Source: CALBPI01 sp038529355 (GTDB lineage: Bacteria > Pseudomonadota > Gammaproteobacteria > Steroidobacterales > Woeseiaceae). Taken from it: a stretch of DNA of 64,000 nt. The stretch is taken from NCBI GenBank assembly GCA_038529355.1, contig JBCBDU010000001.1, positions 62,001 through 126,000 of the forward strand, read 5' to 3'. A program made the translations under genes and the position numbers. Of the stretch, positions 17,982-26,633 are shown one piece after another; position 1 is the stretch's first letter, and every line of letters starts with the position of its first letter. The notes below the pieces were generated by a model. That model saw only the letters and a program-made list of their open reading frames with translations, was not told the DNA's origin and made no database searches.

Positions 17982-19444
17982 GACGATGTGACTCCCGCTG
18001 TCTCTGCGTCTTTTTGTGCCTTCGTCGTGGATCCGGCAGTTCTGAGCAAGTGTTTCGGAACGGCGTAACCGGCATCGCGCAAGCGCGCAATCTTGTAGCG
18101 CAACGTACGTGGACTGATGCCCAGGATGCGCGCAGCCGCCTCACGATTGCCCGCACCAGTGCGCAGGGCGTCGACAATGAGCCGTCGCTCCTCAACACGC
18201 AGATCTTCCTGCAGACTCGTGTTTGCGCTGTCCTGCGGACCTGCCAGCGAAACCACGTTTGGCGCTGGTACCGTCGCCTGTTCACTGGCGACGGACAATG
18301 ACGCTGACAATTCCAACGCCAGATCTGCGCGACCAATCTCGTTACGTTGCAACATGATCAGCGTGCGCTGCACAACATTCTCGAGCTCGCGCACGTTGCC
18401 CGGCCAGGCATGTTGCAGCAATTGTTTTTCCGCCAGCGCAGTTAGCTTTGGCACCGCGCGCTGGCCATGGCAGTAGCGTTTGAGCATATGCGTAAACAAC
18501 GGCAGGATATCGCCGCGCCGCTCGCGCAGCGGCGGGATGTGTAGCGGAAACACGTTCAGCCTGTAATACAGATCTTCGCGAAACTTACCATCACGCACCG
18601 CGACTTCGAGGTTGCGGTTCGTCGTTGCCAGCACACGTACGTCTAGAGCAATACTGCGTTTACCACCGACGCGTTCAAGCTCTCGCTCCTGCAGAACCCG
18701 CAGTAACTTTGCCTGCAGTCCCAACTCCATTTCGCTGATTTCGTCGAGTAGCAACGTGCCACCATTAGCCTGCTCGAATTTACCTGCCGCGGCGCTGGTT
18801 GCACCGGTGAAAGCGCCTTTCTCATGACCGAACAGGGTCGCTTCCAGCAAGTTCTCCGGAATCGCTGCGCAGTTGATTGCAACGTAGGGTGCCTCAGCGC
18901 GTAACGAATTGTTGTGCACAAAGCGCGCGAAGACTTCTTTACCCGTGCCGCTTTCACCACTGAGTAATACTGTCGCATCACTACCAGCAACGCGACCGGC
19001 GATTGCCAGCAGGTTCATCGTCGTCGTGTCCCCGCAAACGACAGCGCCCGTCTCAACGCTGGTCACCGAGATGGCCCGATGGCGCGCAAGACACTGTTCG
19101 ACGGTGTCGCACAGCTGCGCCGCCTGAAACGGCTTCACAAGATAGGTCTCGGCACCGCGCTGCATGGCATTGACAGCACTGGAAACGGTCGCGTAGGCCG
19201 TCATCAGAATGACCGGCAAACCGGGGAAGGATTCACGCACGGCATCAAGCAAAGACAGTCCGTCCATGGGCTGCATTTGCACATCCGTCAGCACCAGCTG
19301 CACGTTGTTGCGCGTCAGTAGCGACAGCGCCTGCTCGCCATCAGTGGCGTGCAGCACGCTATGCCCGGCTTGCTGCAACGCGCTACAAACAGCGTCCGCC
19401 AAATCGTGATCATCTTCGACAACAAGTATGTGCACATCAGACAT
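17978..19444 (-). CDS. fleR: Sigma-54-dependent response regulator FleR/FlrC
   Basis: 488 residues from the ATG at 19444 (MSDVHILVVEDD); upstream extensions run into fleS. Receiver domain with acidic pocket E10/D11/D12, phospho-acceptor D54 and K104. AAA+ domain with Walker A GESGTGKE (163-170) and the sigma-54 contact loop GAFTGA (210-215). C-terminal Fis-type helix-turn-helix (NREAAARILGISPRTLRYKI). With kinase FleS it activates the later sigma-54 flagellar operons. It overlaps fleS by eight bases. Confidence 0.97.
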   Translation of the reverse strand: MSDVHILVVEDDHDLADAVCSALQQAGHSVLHATDGEQALSLLTRNNVQLVLTDVQMQPMDGLSLLDAVRESFPGLPVILMTAYATVSSAVNAMQRGAETYLVKPFQAAQLCDTVEQCLARHRAISVTSVETGAVVCGDTTTMNLLAIAGRVAGSDATVLLSGESGTGKEVFARFVHNNSLRAEAPYVAINCAAIPENLLEATLFGHEKGAFTGATSAAAGKFEQANGGTLLLDEISEMELGLQAKLLRVLQERELERVGGKRSIALDVRVLATTNRNLEVAVRDGKFREDLYYRLNVFPLHIPPLRERRGDILPLFTHMLKRYCHGQRAVPKLTALAEKQLLQHAWPGNVRELENVVQRTLIMLQRNEIGRADLALELSASLSVASEQATVPAPNVVSLAGPQDSANTSLQEDLRVEERRLIVDALRTGAGNREAAARILGISPRTLRYKIARLRDAGYAVPKHLLRTAGSTTKAQKDAETAGVTSS

Positions 19445-20660
19445 GAGACACGCTCCGCAATTTGGAGAATGCCGACGACGCACCGGCAGAAATGGCAAAC
19501 TGCGGTACATCGTCGGCCGGGACGAATCCCTTTTCAACACGGTCAGCGCTTGGTAAGCGCAGCGCAAAAACAGTGCCCGCATCCGTCACGTCGCACGCCA
19601 CGTCACCGTCATGCGCACGCAGCACAGACCGCACAATGGCAAGGCCCAAACCCGTACCATTGGCGCGGGTTGTGAAAAACGGATCGAATATTTTTTCGCG
19701 TAACTCTGGCGCAATGCCCGGACCATTATCGGTGACGGTCAAAATGAGGTTGCCGTGCGCGTCTTCCCCATCCGCCAGCAAGATGCGACCCCGACCATCC
19801 ATGTGCTGTACGGCATTCGCAATCAGGTTATGCAGTGCACCGATCAGTGCTGGTCGATTAGCAGAAAACTCGAAACTCGCACCGGTCGCGGCGACGTTCA
19901 GCGTAATGCCATCGTCGAGCATATCGCGCGCCTCGTCGGCTACCTGACACAACAGGTGCCCGCTGTTCATCGTCGTATACTCATCCGACGTGCCACTGGC
20001 AAAGCGCAGCATGTCGTCAACGAGCGTCGCCAGCGCTTGCAGTCGCGCCATCAGTTTGCTTTGTACGACAGCGCTAGGCGCAGGTTGCGCGGCATACAGC
20101 ATTGCGGCGGACAATGGTGTACGAATCTGGTGGGCCATACGCGCGGCCATTTCGCCCAACAACGCAAGCCGCTGGTGCCGATGCGTGGCATCGATAGCGG
20201 TGCGTGCATCGGTGACGTCGCTGAACACAATGATCTCGCCGCCACCTGCCAGCGCCGAGCGCGCCGCATTGAAAATGCGTCCGTGTCCGGTGTAGACATC
20301 AGCGCCATCGATCGCGCGGGTACGGAAGTGGCGTGTTTCGTGCTGCGTCCATGGGGAGTGCATTAACGCGTCACCAAACACTGTCAGAGCACGCGCGTTG
20401 GCATCGACCACGGTGCCGGCATCATCCGTCACGACGACGACCGCCGGCAACGCTTCCATCAGCTCGGCATAACGTGCCGTGACTTTGCGTTGTCGTGATT
20501 GCTGCTCAAGGCCAGTGCGCCGCGCATCGTTGAGCGCCTCGGCCAGAATCGCTACCTTGACTTGCAGTTGTTCATAAGCTGCATGCAAGCCGGCAGAATG
20601 GGAATTGAACGCGGCGAACGCCTGCGTCAATGTTTCGTTGTTGTTTTGCACTAAATCCAC
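19437..20660 (-). CDS. fleS: Flagellar sensor kinase FleS/FlrB
   Basis: 407 residues, cytosolic, beginning with GTG preceded by AGGAC. A PAS domain (about 65-150) is followed by the H-box MAARMAHQIRTPLSAAM with H177, and a catalytic domain with N-box NLIANAVQH, VTDNGPGIAPEL and TRANGTGLGLAIVRSV. It phosphorylates FleR. No membrane segment is seen, in line with FleS. A consensus sigma-54 promoter lies 34-49 bases upstream. Confidence 0.96.
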   Translation of the reverse strand: MDLVQNNNETLTQAFAAFNSHSAGLHAAYEQLQVKVAILAEALNDARRTGLEQQSRQRKVTARYAELMEALPAVVVVTDDAGTVVDANARALTVFGDALMHSPWTQHETRHFRTRAIDGADVYTGHGRIFNAARSALAGGGEIIVFSDVTDARTAIDATHRHQRLALLGEMAARMAHQIRTPLSAAMLYAAQPAPSAVVQSKLMARLQALATLVDDMLRFASGTSDEYTTMNSGHLLCQVADEARDMLDDGITLNVAATGASFEFSANRPALIGALHNLIANAVQHMDGRGRILLADGEDAHGNLILTVTDNGPGIAPELREKIFDPFFTTRANGTGLGLAIVRSVLRAHDGDVACDVTDAGTVFALRLPSADRVEKGFVPADDVPQFAISAGASSAFSKLRSVSHV

Positions 20661-20693
20661 CTGAAGTCCTTTTCCAAGCTCTGTAGTGGGTAG

Positions 20694-20709
20694 AGCAATT
20701 AACGTGCCA
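20694..20709 (-). promoter_or_regulatory. Sigma-54 promoter of fleSR (and fliE-J)
   Basis: On the minus strand the bases read TGGCAC-GTTAA-TTGCT, a perfect -24/-12 promoter. The predicted start near 20682 gives a leader of about 22 bases before the fleS GTG. FleQ is the expected activator; its gene ends only about 70 bases upstream. Confidence 0.88.
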
Positions 20710-20725
20710 CGTCCTGTGATTCGTT

Positions 20726-20748
20726 GTTTTTCAGCGAGTTAGAAAAAC
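20726..20748. repeat. Small A/T-rich inverted repeat between fleQ and fleS
   Basis: GTTTTTC and GAAAAAC form seven-base arms around a nine-base loop, about 20 bases upstream of the fleSR -24 element. It could be a weak terminator for fleQ or a protein-binding site at the sigma-54 promoter. I cannot tell which. Confidence 0.4.
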
Positions 20749-20779
20749 TGGCCTACCCCTTGTGTCAAAATGCTGACAG

Positions 20780-22111
20780 CTACGCAACGCGTAGTTTCTC
20801 TACCAGAGTCGTACGCCGAATCTGCAACAGCCGCGCCGCTTTGGCGACGACGCCATCACTACGGGCCAAGGCCGTATCGATCAAAGAGCGCTCCAGCTGG
20901 CGCAAGTGATCTTTCAGCACAATGCCGTGTTCCGGCAGGCTCGTGACCGGTTCGGCCAGTGTCTGCTCATCAATGCCCTGGCGATACTTCGCCGGCAAGT
21001 CAGACAAACGAATCACGCCGGTCGGGTGCAGGATCGCCAGGCGTTCGACAAGATTGCCCAATTCACGCACGTTGCCCGGCCAGCGATATTGCGCAAGTGC
21101 TTGCAAAGCACAAGATTGCAAGCGCAGTGTCTTGCCGGAGGTCGTGTCGTAGCCGCTGACCAGTTCTTTCAGTAACCGGGGTATATCCTCCAGTCGTTTA
21201 CGCAGTGGCGGCATTGCAATCGGGAATACGTTGAGACGATAGAACAGATCCTCGCGGAAATCGCCCTCGGCAACCGCTTCAGGCAGGTCACGATGCGTTG
21301 CGGCGACCACCCGCACATTGGCTTTGCGCGTAACGCCGCTGCCAACCCGCTCAAAGCAGCGCTCTTGCAAGACGCGCAATAACTTCACTTGCATCGGCAT
21401 CGCCATGTCGCCGATTTCGTCGAGAAAAATAGTGCCACCTTCGGCCAGTTCAAAGCGACCCTTGCGGGTTGCGACGGCGCCGGTAAAGGCGCCCTTCTCA
21501 TGACCAAACAGTTCGCTCTCCAGCAAGTCCTCCGGGATGGCGCCGCAGTTTACCGGGACGAACGGCGCATCGCGACGATCAGAAAGATCATGGATCGTGC
21601 GCGCCACCAGTTCCTTGCCAGTGCCTGACTCACCGGTGATCAAAACGTTGGTATCGAATGCCGCAACTTGCTCGATCGCATGCCGCACTTTGGCGATACA
21701 CATTGAATCGCCAGTCAAACGCTGGCGACGCTGCCGCCCGCGGTAGCGTTTGGCCTGCATTAGCAGGTGGGCAAGACGCGCGCGTTTGAGCGGCACATCA
21801 ACCGGCCACAACGGTGCGCTGCCACGCGGCAACGGTCGCTGATCCTGTTCATCGAGCATCAGCACCGGTGTGCTGAGCAACAACTCGCGCAACGAGACGC
21901 CAGGGCTGGCAGACAAATCTTCATAGTGTTTTGCATCAGCAACGATCGCGGTGATAGCACGTGACTCGCCGGGCATATCGCGCAGGTCGGCAAGCGTCGT
22001 TGTGGTGTAGCCCAGAAACTCAATTCTATGGCTGAGGTCCTGTTGGACCTTGGCATCGTGGTGCGCCACCAAAATGGGGGCGGACACGTCCTTGTGTTGC
22101 TCTTGTTCCAT
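20780..22111 (-). CDS. fleQ: Flagellar master regulator FleQ/FlrA (sigma-54 activator)
   Basis: 443 residues. The N-terminal FleQ-type domain (about 12-118) lacks the acidic pocket and acceptor Asp of a receiver. AAA+ domain: Walker A GESGTGKE (160-167), sigma-54 loop GAFTGA (207-212), LDEIGDM Walker B. C-terminal helix-turn-helix VAKAARLLQIRRTTLVEKL. Top of the flagellar hierarchy; in Pseudomonas it also binds c-di-GMP. The stretch corresponding to the LFRS c-di-GMP motif reads RRQR (about 128-131) here. ATG preceded by AAGGAT at eight bases. Confidence 0.95.
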   Translation of the reverse strand: MEQEQHKDVSAPILVAHHDAKVQQDLSHRIEFLGYTTTTLADLRDMPGESRAITAIVADAKHYEDLSASPGVSLRELLLSTPVLMLDEQDQRPLPRGSAPLWPVDVPLKRARLAHLLMQAKRYRGRQRRQRLTGDSMCIAKVRHAIEQVAAFDTNVLITGESGTGKELVARTIHDLSDRRDAPFVPVNCGAIPEDLLESELFGHEKGAFTGAVATRKGRFELAEGGTIFLDEIGDMAMPMQVKLLRVLQERCFERVGSGVTRKANVRVVAATHRDLPEAVAEGDFREDLFYRLNVFPIAMPPLRKRLEDIPRLLKELVSGYDTTSGKTLRLQSCALQALAQYRWPGNVRELGNLVERLAILHPTGVIRLSDLPAKYRQGIDEQTLAEPVTSLPEHGIVLKDHLRQLERSLIDTALARSDGVVAKAARLLQIRRTTLVEKLRVA

Positions 22112-22157
22112 GCGTCCATATCCTTAAGACGATTATCGAAGCCCGTTTTGACATTTT

Positions 22158-22223
22158 TTTGACAAACCGGACTGTCGCGGCCTTGCGACGCCTTAAGAAT
22201 AGGATAATAACTTTGACAAACCG
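22158..22223. repeat. Direct repeat pair upstream of fleQ
   Basis: The twelve bases TTTGACAAACCG occur at 22158-22169 and again at 22212-22223, 54 bases apart, both in the fleQ leader/promoter region. The second copy abuts the CRP-like palindrome. They could be binding sites for a regulator of fleQ. No known site name is claimed. Confidence 0.6.
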
Positions 22224-22237
22224 TGAGGTAACTCACA
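22222..22237. promoter_or_regulatory. CRP/Vfr-type operator upstream of fleQ
   Basis: The bases CGTGA-GGTAAC-TCACA match the CRP/Vfr consensus TGTGA-N6-TCACA at nine of ten positions. The site is about 110-125 bases upstream of the fleQ ATG, in the 206-base gap before it. In Pseudomonas aeruginosa Vfr binds the fleQ promoter and represses it. Whether this site acts positively or negatively cannot be read from sequence. Confidence 0.65.
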
Positions 22238-22317
22238 ATTCTCTGTCAACAAGGGTAATCGGACAGGTGTTTTTTGATCGAAATTCGGATTAAGTCAAAA
22301 AAAACCGATGCATATCG

Positions 22318-22617
22318 CTAACGGTAAACTGACCGATTGTGCGAATAGGTTTCAGTAGCAACCCGACCCTGGCGGATTTCCCGTAACTGTTCAGAGCTTA
22401 CGCGCTGTAACTCACGAATCTTTCGGGTCAGAGACTGGTCCGATTCGATCAGGCCAACCAATGCTTCGCGATCCAGTTTTTTCGCCAAGGCACGGATGTA
22501 ATCATCCCGCGCATCCAGAATGCGCTCCGCCTCACCCCATTCATCAGCTTCAACATGTCGCAGCACGAGGGCCGCCATTTCGTCGAGTTCGTGCAAAAAA
22601 TTGTCTGCGTTAGCCAT
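22318..22617 (-). CDS. FliT-like flagellar chaperone
   Basis: 99 residues, all-helical and charged (LDEMAALVLRHVEADEWGEAERILDARDDYIRAL), with the size and position of a FliT-type chaperone directly after fliS (8-base overlap). FliT proteins bind the cap protein FliD before export, and fliD is two genes upstream. Sequence identity to enteric FliT is low in this group, so the name rests on context and shape. Confidence 0.7.
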   Translation of the reverse strand: MANADNFLHELDEMAALVLRHVEADEWGEAERILDARDDYIRALAKKLDREALVGLIESDQSLTRKIRELQRVSSEQLREIRQGRVATETYSHNRSVYR

Positions 22618-23017
22618 TCCCTAGCTCCTGCTCAGTAGTACCGATGGCATCCCATGCCTCCTTAACCTGCCGCACGAGCCCATCAACCTCGTCGATCAAT
22701 GCAACGTCGTTGTGCAGGTTTGCTGACAATAGCTGGCGCGACATGTAGTCGTAAAGGCCAATCAGGTTTTCGGCCAACTTCGGGTTATGGCGTTCATCGA
22801 CGGCGACCTGCAGGACATCGATGATGTTGATAGCCTGGCTCAGGTGCTCACCCTTGCTCGCAATGTCATTCTGCGCGATGCAATGCTTAGCCATTGCGAG
22901 CCGTGCAATCAAGCGCGTCATCAACGATCGCACCAGCGTGTAGCCGTCCGCTGTGTCGACGACATGTTCTGCCGCGCTATGACGATAAGCTTTCGTTGCG
23001 TGTGGGTTGGCGTACAT
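22610..23017 (-). CDS. fliS: Flagellin chaperone FliS
   Basis: About 135 residues from the ATG at 23017; an in-frame TTG two codons earlier is less likely. Family features include the N-terminal AYRHSAAEH, LVRSLMTRLIARLAMAKHCI, INIIDVLQVAVDERHNPKLAENLIGLYDYM. FliS caps the flagellin C terminus in the cytoplasm and delivers it to FlhA. Nine bases after the fliD stop. Confidence 0.96.
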   Translation of the reverse strand: MYANPHATKAYRHSAAEHVVDTADGYTLVRSLMTRLIARLAMAKHCIAQNDIASKGEHLSQAINIIDVLQVAVDERHNPKLAENLIGLYDYMSRQLLSANLHNDVALIDEVDGLVRQVKEAWDAIGTTEQELGNG

Positions 23018-23032
23018 CAGCAATTCTTCGGG

Positions 23033-24418
23033 TTAGCGATTGGCGCCTGGCGTTGGCAGGTTCGCCAACTGCGTTGCCAGGAAGGAACTGGTCAGGTTCA
23101 ACTGCGACAACAGCGAATCGAGACCATTGAACTGACGGAACAAACGCGTCTCGAGCGCCTCAAGTCGCGCATTGAGTCGCTCGTTTTGCTCGCCCAGTGC
23201 ATCGATGCTGCTCTGGATGCCGTCAGTACGCGTTTGCAGCAATCCATCATCGCGAGTGAATGATTCAATCACGGTATCGAGCCGGGCAACGTAGCCGTCA
23301 TCGCCGCCGAACAACGATGTGATTGCGCGGAAATTCGATTCGAGCACCGGATTCAGCAATTCGTTATCGATCTGCAGTTTGCCATCTTCGTCCAACGCGA
23401 TACCGATCTCGGTTAGCGTGTCAGCGCCAGCGGCTGCCGACTCCGTGTTGTTGCTTAACTCGCGCCGTAGCAACGCCGTCGCATTACGCAACAGTGCATC
23501 GCCTTGCAAGGCACCCGCGACGTTCGTTTCGGCATCAAACGCGCTGAGGTTGGCCGCCGTATCGACGAACTCGTTATAGGCAAACACAAACGTACCAACG
23601 GCGCCGCGCACGGTACTAGTGTCGTTGCTGACCGCAATCTCGAACGTATCCGAGCCGGTGACTTCGGTGGCCGTAAAGCTCACAGCATCAATAACGGTAT
23701 CGAATACATTTGTTGCACTTTCGACGGAGAACCCATTGACCTCAGCGCGCGCATTATCAGCTGCTTGCGAGCGTGTAAGGCTCGTTACGCCATTGTCCGG
23801 GTCGTAATCGAGCACCGACAAACCACCGTCACCGCCTTCCTGCGTCACGGTGATCGTATTGTCCGAGCCCGTGTCGTCACCGACAAACACCAGATAGCTG
23901 GCGCCTTCGGCGTTAATAATGGTAGCTTGGACGCCGGTGTTCTCAGTCGACTCGTTGACCGCGGCACGAATGCCTTCGAGGGTATTGTTACCCTCATCGA
24001 TCGCAACGGTGAAACTCTCGCCACCGATCGACAACGTCAGGTTGCCAGTTCCGACCGCGGCCTGCGAGTCAGCAAATGCACCACTGGTCAGTCGCTCGTT
24101 CGTTGCCAGGTTCGTGATTGCAACTGTGTAGGTGGCCGGCACGGCTGCTGGTTCCGCTGTCACCGTTACGGCATCCTCGTTAGAGGAAACAACGCTACGG
24201 GCGCTCGTGGCTTCCCCATCGCCGAGTCTTTCTGCCGCCGTTTTCAACGCATCAAGTGCGGAACGAAAACTGCCAAACGCTGACAATTGCGACTGGAACT
24301 CCGACTCTCGGACGATCAGTCTTTGCTGGACGGGTTGACCTTCTGCAGCAACTAATTGCTGCACCAGACCATTGACGTCCAATCCCGAACCAATACCCGT
24401 TGATACAATGCCGACCAT
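23033..24418 (-). CDS. fliD: Flagellar filament cap protein FliD
   Basis: 461 residues. The N-terminal GIGSGLDVNGLVQQLVAAE and a C-terminal coiled coil (about 405-450) with the FliD end region QFNGLDSLLSQLNLTSSFLA are diagnostic. The middle is a Thr/Ala/Asp-rich beta region as in surface-exposed caps. It forms the pentameric cap guiding flagellin polymerisation. Confidence 0.97.
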   Translation of the reverse strand: MVGIVSTGIGSGLDVNGLVQQLVAAEGQPVQQRLIVRESEFQSQLSAFGSFRSALDALKTAAERLGDGEATSARSVVSSNEDAVTVTAEPAAVPATYTVAITNLATNERLTSGAFADSQAAVGTGNLTLSIGGESFTVAIDEGNNTLEGIRAAVNESTENTGVQATIINAEGASYLVFVGDDTGSDNTITVTQEGGDGGLSVLDYDPDNGVTSLTRSQAADNARAEVNGFSVESATNVFDTVIDAVSFTATEVTGSDTFEIAVSNDTSTVRGAVGTFVFAYNEFVDTAANLSAFDAETNVAGALQGDALLRNATALLRRELSNNTESAAAGADTLTEIGIALDEDGKLQIDNELLNPVLESNFRAITSLFGGDDGYVARLDTVIESFTRDDGLLQTRTDGIQSSIDALGEQNERLNARLEALETRLFRQFNGLDSLLSQLNLTSSFLATQLANLPTPGANR

Positions 24419-24435
24419 CTTGAATTCCTGAGCTG

Positions 24436-24846
24436 CTAAACGGTTTCGGCGACGAGCGCCGGGACAGTGCCTTCTTCCGATGCCTTAACAACAGCTTCAG
24501 GCGGCAGTTGGCGAATGACTTCGCCGGTGGAACGATTCATCACCTTGATAATGACAACGCCGCTGTCGGCGTCTGGCTCAAACTTCAGCGCTGGCGAGAA
24601 GCTGCTGGCCTGTTCGTTGATTCGTTCGAGCGCTGTATTGAGGCGCTCCTGCTGGTCTTCTCTGGATTGCGCCGCGACTTCCGCGCGCTGCTTAACGGCT
24701 GCCTGATCAACGACTGGTGTAGCAGACTGCGAAGCTGGTGCTAATTTCGCGGCTTCGGTGTCGCTAGGCGGCGAAGCCGCTGCGGTAGTTTGTGGCTCAC
24801 GCACCGGTGTTTGCGATGCGACAACAATATTCTTGACAAGGTTCAT
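24436..24846 (-). CDS. flaG: FlaG family protein
   Basis: 136 residues. A polar Ala/Gln/Pro-rich first half is followed by the FlaG domain (about 75-125) with LERINEQASSFSPALKFEPD and VVIIKVMNRSTGEVIRQLPPE. FlaG proteins affect filament length and are usually encoded between flagellin and fliD, as here. ATG preceded by AGGAGGAGA. Confidence 0.94.
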   Translation of the reverse strand: MNLVKNIVVASQTPVREPQTTAAASPPSDTEAAKLAPASQSATPVVDQAAVKQRAEVAAQSREDQQERLNTALERINEQASSFSPALKFEPDADSGVVIIKVMNRSTGEVIRQLPPEAVVKASEEGTVPALVAETV

Positions 24847-24863
24847 GTTCTCCTCCTGATGTC

Positions 24864-24885
24864 GGGGTCGCTTCCCTGCGACCCC
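24864..24885. terminator. GC-rich hairpin between fliC and flaG
   Basis: GGGGTCGC and GCGACCCC form a perfect eight-base stem with a six-base loop, 23 bases after the fliC stop. No T-run follows, so it may stabilise the fliC mRNA or attenuate read-through into flaG-fliD rather than fully terminate. A second inverted repeat (TAATCA-GTCC-TGATTA, 24895-24910) includes the fliC stop codon. Confidence 0.6.
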
Positions 24886-24907
24886 TTCAGGAAGTAATCA
24901 GTCCTGA

Positions 24908-26353
24908 TTACTGGAGCAGGCTCAAAGCCAGCTGGGGCTGTGCGTTTGCCTGAGTCAGTACCGATACACCGGCCTGCTGCAGGATCTGCGCTTTTGTCAA
25001 CTGCGCTGTTTCTGCAGCGAAGTCAGCATCAAGAATCCGGCCGCGTGATGCGGACAGGTTCTCGCTAACCGTTTGCAGGTTGGCAATCGTTGACTCAAAA
25101 CGGTTTTGAATCGCACCGAACTCCGAGCGCAATGAGTTGATCGTCGTCAGAGCCGCATCAACACGCTGAATCGCGGTCTCCGCATTCTCGGCCGTATCGA
25201 CGGTTGCCGTGTCCAGACCTGCTGTGTCGCGGTTGATCGTACCAGCAGTAAAACCGATAGCCGACGCACCAACGGTACCAGCGAGGGTGATATCTCCGCC
25301 AGATGCTGTCAGTGTGACATTACCGCGGTTTGATGCGGCTACGTTATCCGCACCAACTACGGCGGTCGTCGTCAGACCACCGGCCGGAGCCGTACCCTCA
25401 ATATCCTGCAGGAAGTCGATGTTTTCGCCGTTAACCGCTGTAAACGTGACGTTACCGCCAGCGAAATCAGCCGTGACGCCCGTTTGGTTCGCAAACAAGT
25501 TGATGCGCTCAACCAAAGCCGAACCATCGATAGTTGCGCCACCGCTAATCGTTTCTTCGTCATAGATCTCTACGGAGTTGATCGTCAACGAGTAGGTCTC
25601 ATCACCATCGTCTGCCGCGCCTTCGCTGATCGTCGTGAACGCGCTGACCACTTCGGTTTTCGCCGTCGCCGTCAAGCCCGGGATACCCGATGCGTTAATT
25701 GCCGCAACCGCATCCTTCGCGCTGTTTGAATCGGCTGCACCAACGGATACCGCAGCACTATCGCCCACTGCGATAGTCAAAGCACCAGCTACCAATGCGG
25801 TGGCATCCACGGCGTTAGCGCCGGTGCCTGTTGCCACCTGACCGATCTGCGACGTACGAACGCCGGTATTGAGCGATACGTTGATTTTTTCGCCAACGTT
25901 CGCGCCAACCTGGAACGCAGCGTTACCGAATGAACCATCGAGTACGCGCAGACCGTTGAATGAGGTCTGTGAAGCAATTCGCTCTACTTCCGCCAGACGC
26001 TGCTGTACTTCGTCATCGAGCGCAGCGCGATCCGAAGCAGAGTTCGTCGCGTTAGCCGACTGTACGGCCAGCTCACGAATACGCTGCAAGTTATTGGTGA
26101 CCTCGCCGAGCGCACTTTCTGCGGTCTGCGACAGAGAAATGCCATCGCTCGCGTTACGAACCGCCTGGTTCAAACCGCGAATCTGGGTGGTGAAACGTTC
26201 CGAGATCGCAAGGCCTGCCGCATCATCTTTTGCACTGTTGATACGAAGACCTGTCGACAAACGCTCCAAGGACGTGTTCAACAAACTCTGCGACCTTCCC
26301 AGGTTACGCTGAGCGTTGAGTGACGCTACGTTGGTGTTAATTGACTGTGCCAT
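24908..26353 (-). CDS. fliC: Flagellin FliC
   Basis: 481 residues with strongly conserved ends: N-terminal D0/D1 (SLNAQRNLGRSQSLLNTSLE, LSTGLRINSAKDDAAGLAI) and C-terminal D1/D0 (SRGRILDADFAAETAQLTKA, ending LALSLLQ). The middle (about 175-385) is a variable Ala/Thr/Val/Gly-rich surface domain. No cysteines were seen. It is the filament subunit, exported unfolded. Single flagellin gene in this window, with its own sigma-28 promoter and AGGAG nine bases before ATG. Confidence 0.98.
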   Translation of the reverse strand: MAQSINTNVASLNAQRNLGRSQSLLNTSLERLSTGLRINSAKDDAAGLAISERFTTQIRGLNQAVRNASDGISLSQTAESALGEVTNNLQRIRELAVQSANATNSASDRAALDDEVQQRLAEVERIASQTSFNGLRVLDGSFGNAAFQVGANVGEKINVSLNTGVRTSQIGQVATGTGANAVDATALVAGALTIAVGDSAAVSVGAADSNSAKDAVAAINASGIPGLTATAKTEVVSAFTTISEGAADDGDETYSLTINSVEIYDEETISGGATIDGSALVERINLFANQTGVTADFAGGNVTFTAVNGENIDFLQDIEGTAPAGGLTTTAVVGADNVAASNRGNVTLTASGGDITLAGTVGASAIGFTAGTINRDTAGLDTATVDTAENAETAIQRVDAALTTINSLRSEFGAIQNRFESTIANLQTVSENLSASRGRILDADFAAETAQLTKAQILQQAGVSVLTQANAQPQLALSLLQ

Positions 26354-26450
26354 TTTTTGAAACTCCTAAGTGTTCAACGACCGGTGTATTCATCGCCCGG
26401 CCCGAATCGCAATGCATGAAAGAGAAAAGAGTAATTGCGCTTCAACCCCG

Positions 26451-26477
26451 TTATCGGATGGCTGCCGAGTTTCTTGA
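26451..26477 (-). promoter_or_regulatory. Sigma-28 (FliA) promoter of fliC
   Basis: On the minus strand TCAAGAAA (-35, 26470-26477) and TCCGATAA (-10, 26451-26458) are separated by 11 bases. This fits the sigma-28 pattern (TCAAG/TAAAG-type -35, GCCGATAA -10) with one mismatch in the -10. The predicted start near 26444 gives a leader of about 90 bases. Confidence 0.82.
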
Positions 26478-26555
26478 GGATTTTCCTGTAACTATTTCCG
26501 CGGGCGCACGCGTCGTATTTCACGTGTATGAGTAGCTTTAATGGCAATAAGATAA

Positions 26556-26577
26556 ACTGTGCGACGCGTCACACAGT
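26556..26577. terminator. Palindrome after flgL, probable terminator
   Basis: A 22-base near-perfect palindrome (ACTGTG-N10-CACAGT with one internal G-T type mismatch pair) lies 57 bases after the flgL stop. On the minus strand it is followed by a T-rich stretch (TTTATCTTATT), as in an intrinsic terminator for the flgB-flgL operon. It also separates that operon from the fliC promoter. The 280 bases between flgL and fliC otherwise hold only the fliC promoter and leader. Confidence 0.6.
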
Positions 26578-26633
26578 CGTTCAAAAATTAGGGACAACCG
26601 CCACAAGCGTAGCTGCTTCTGTAAGTTTTCTGT

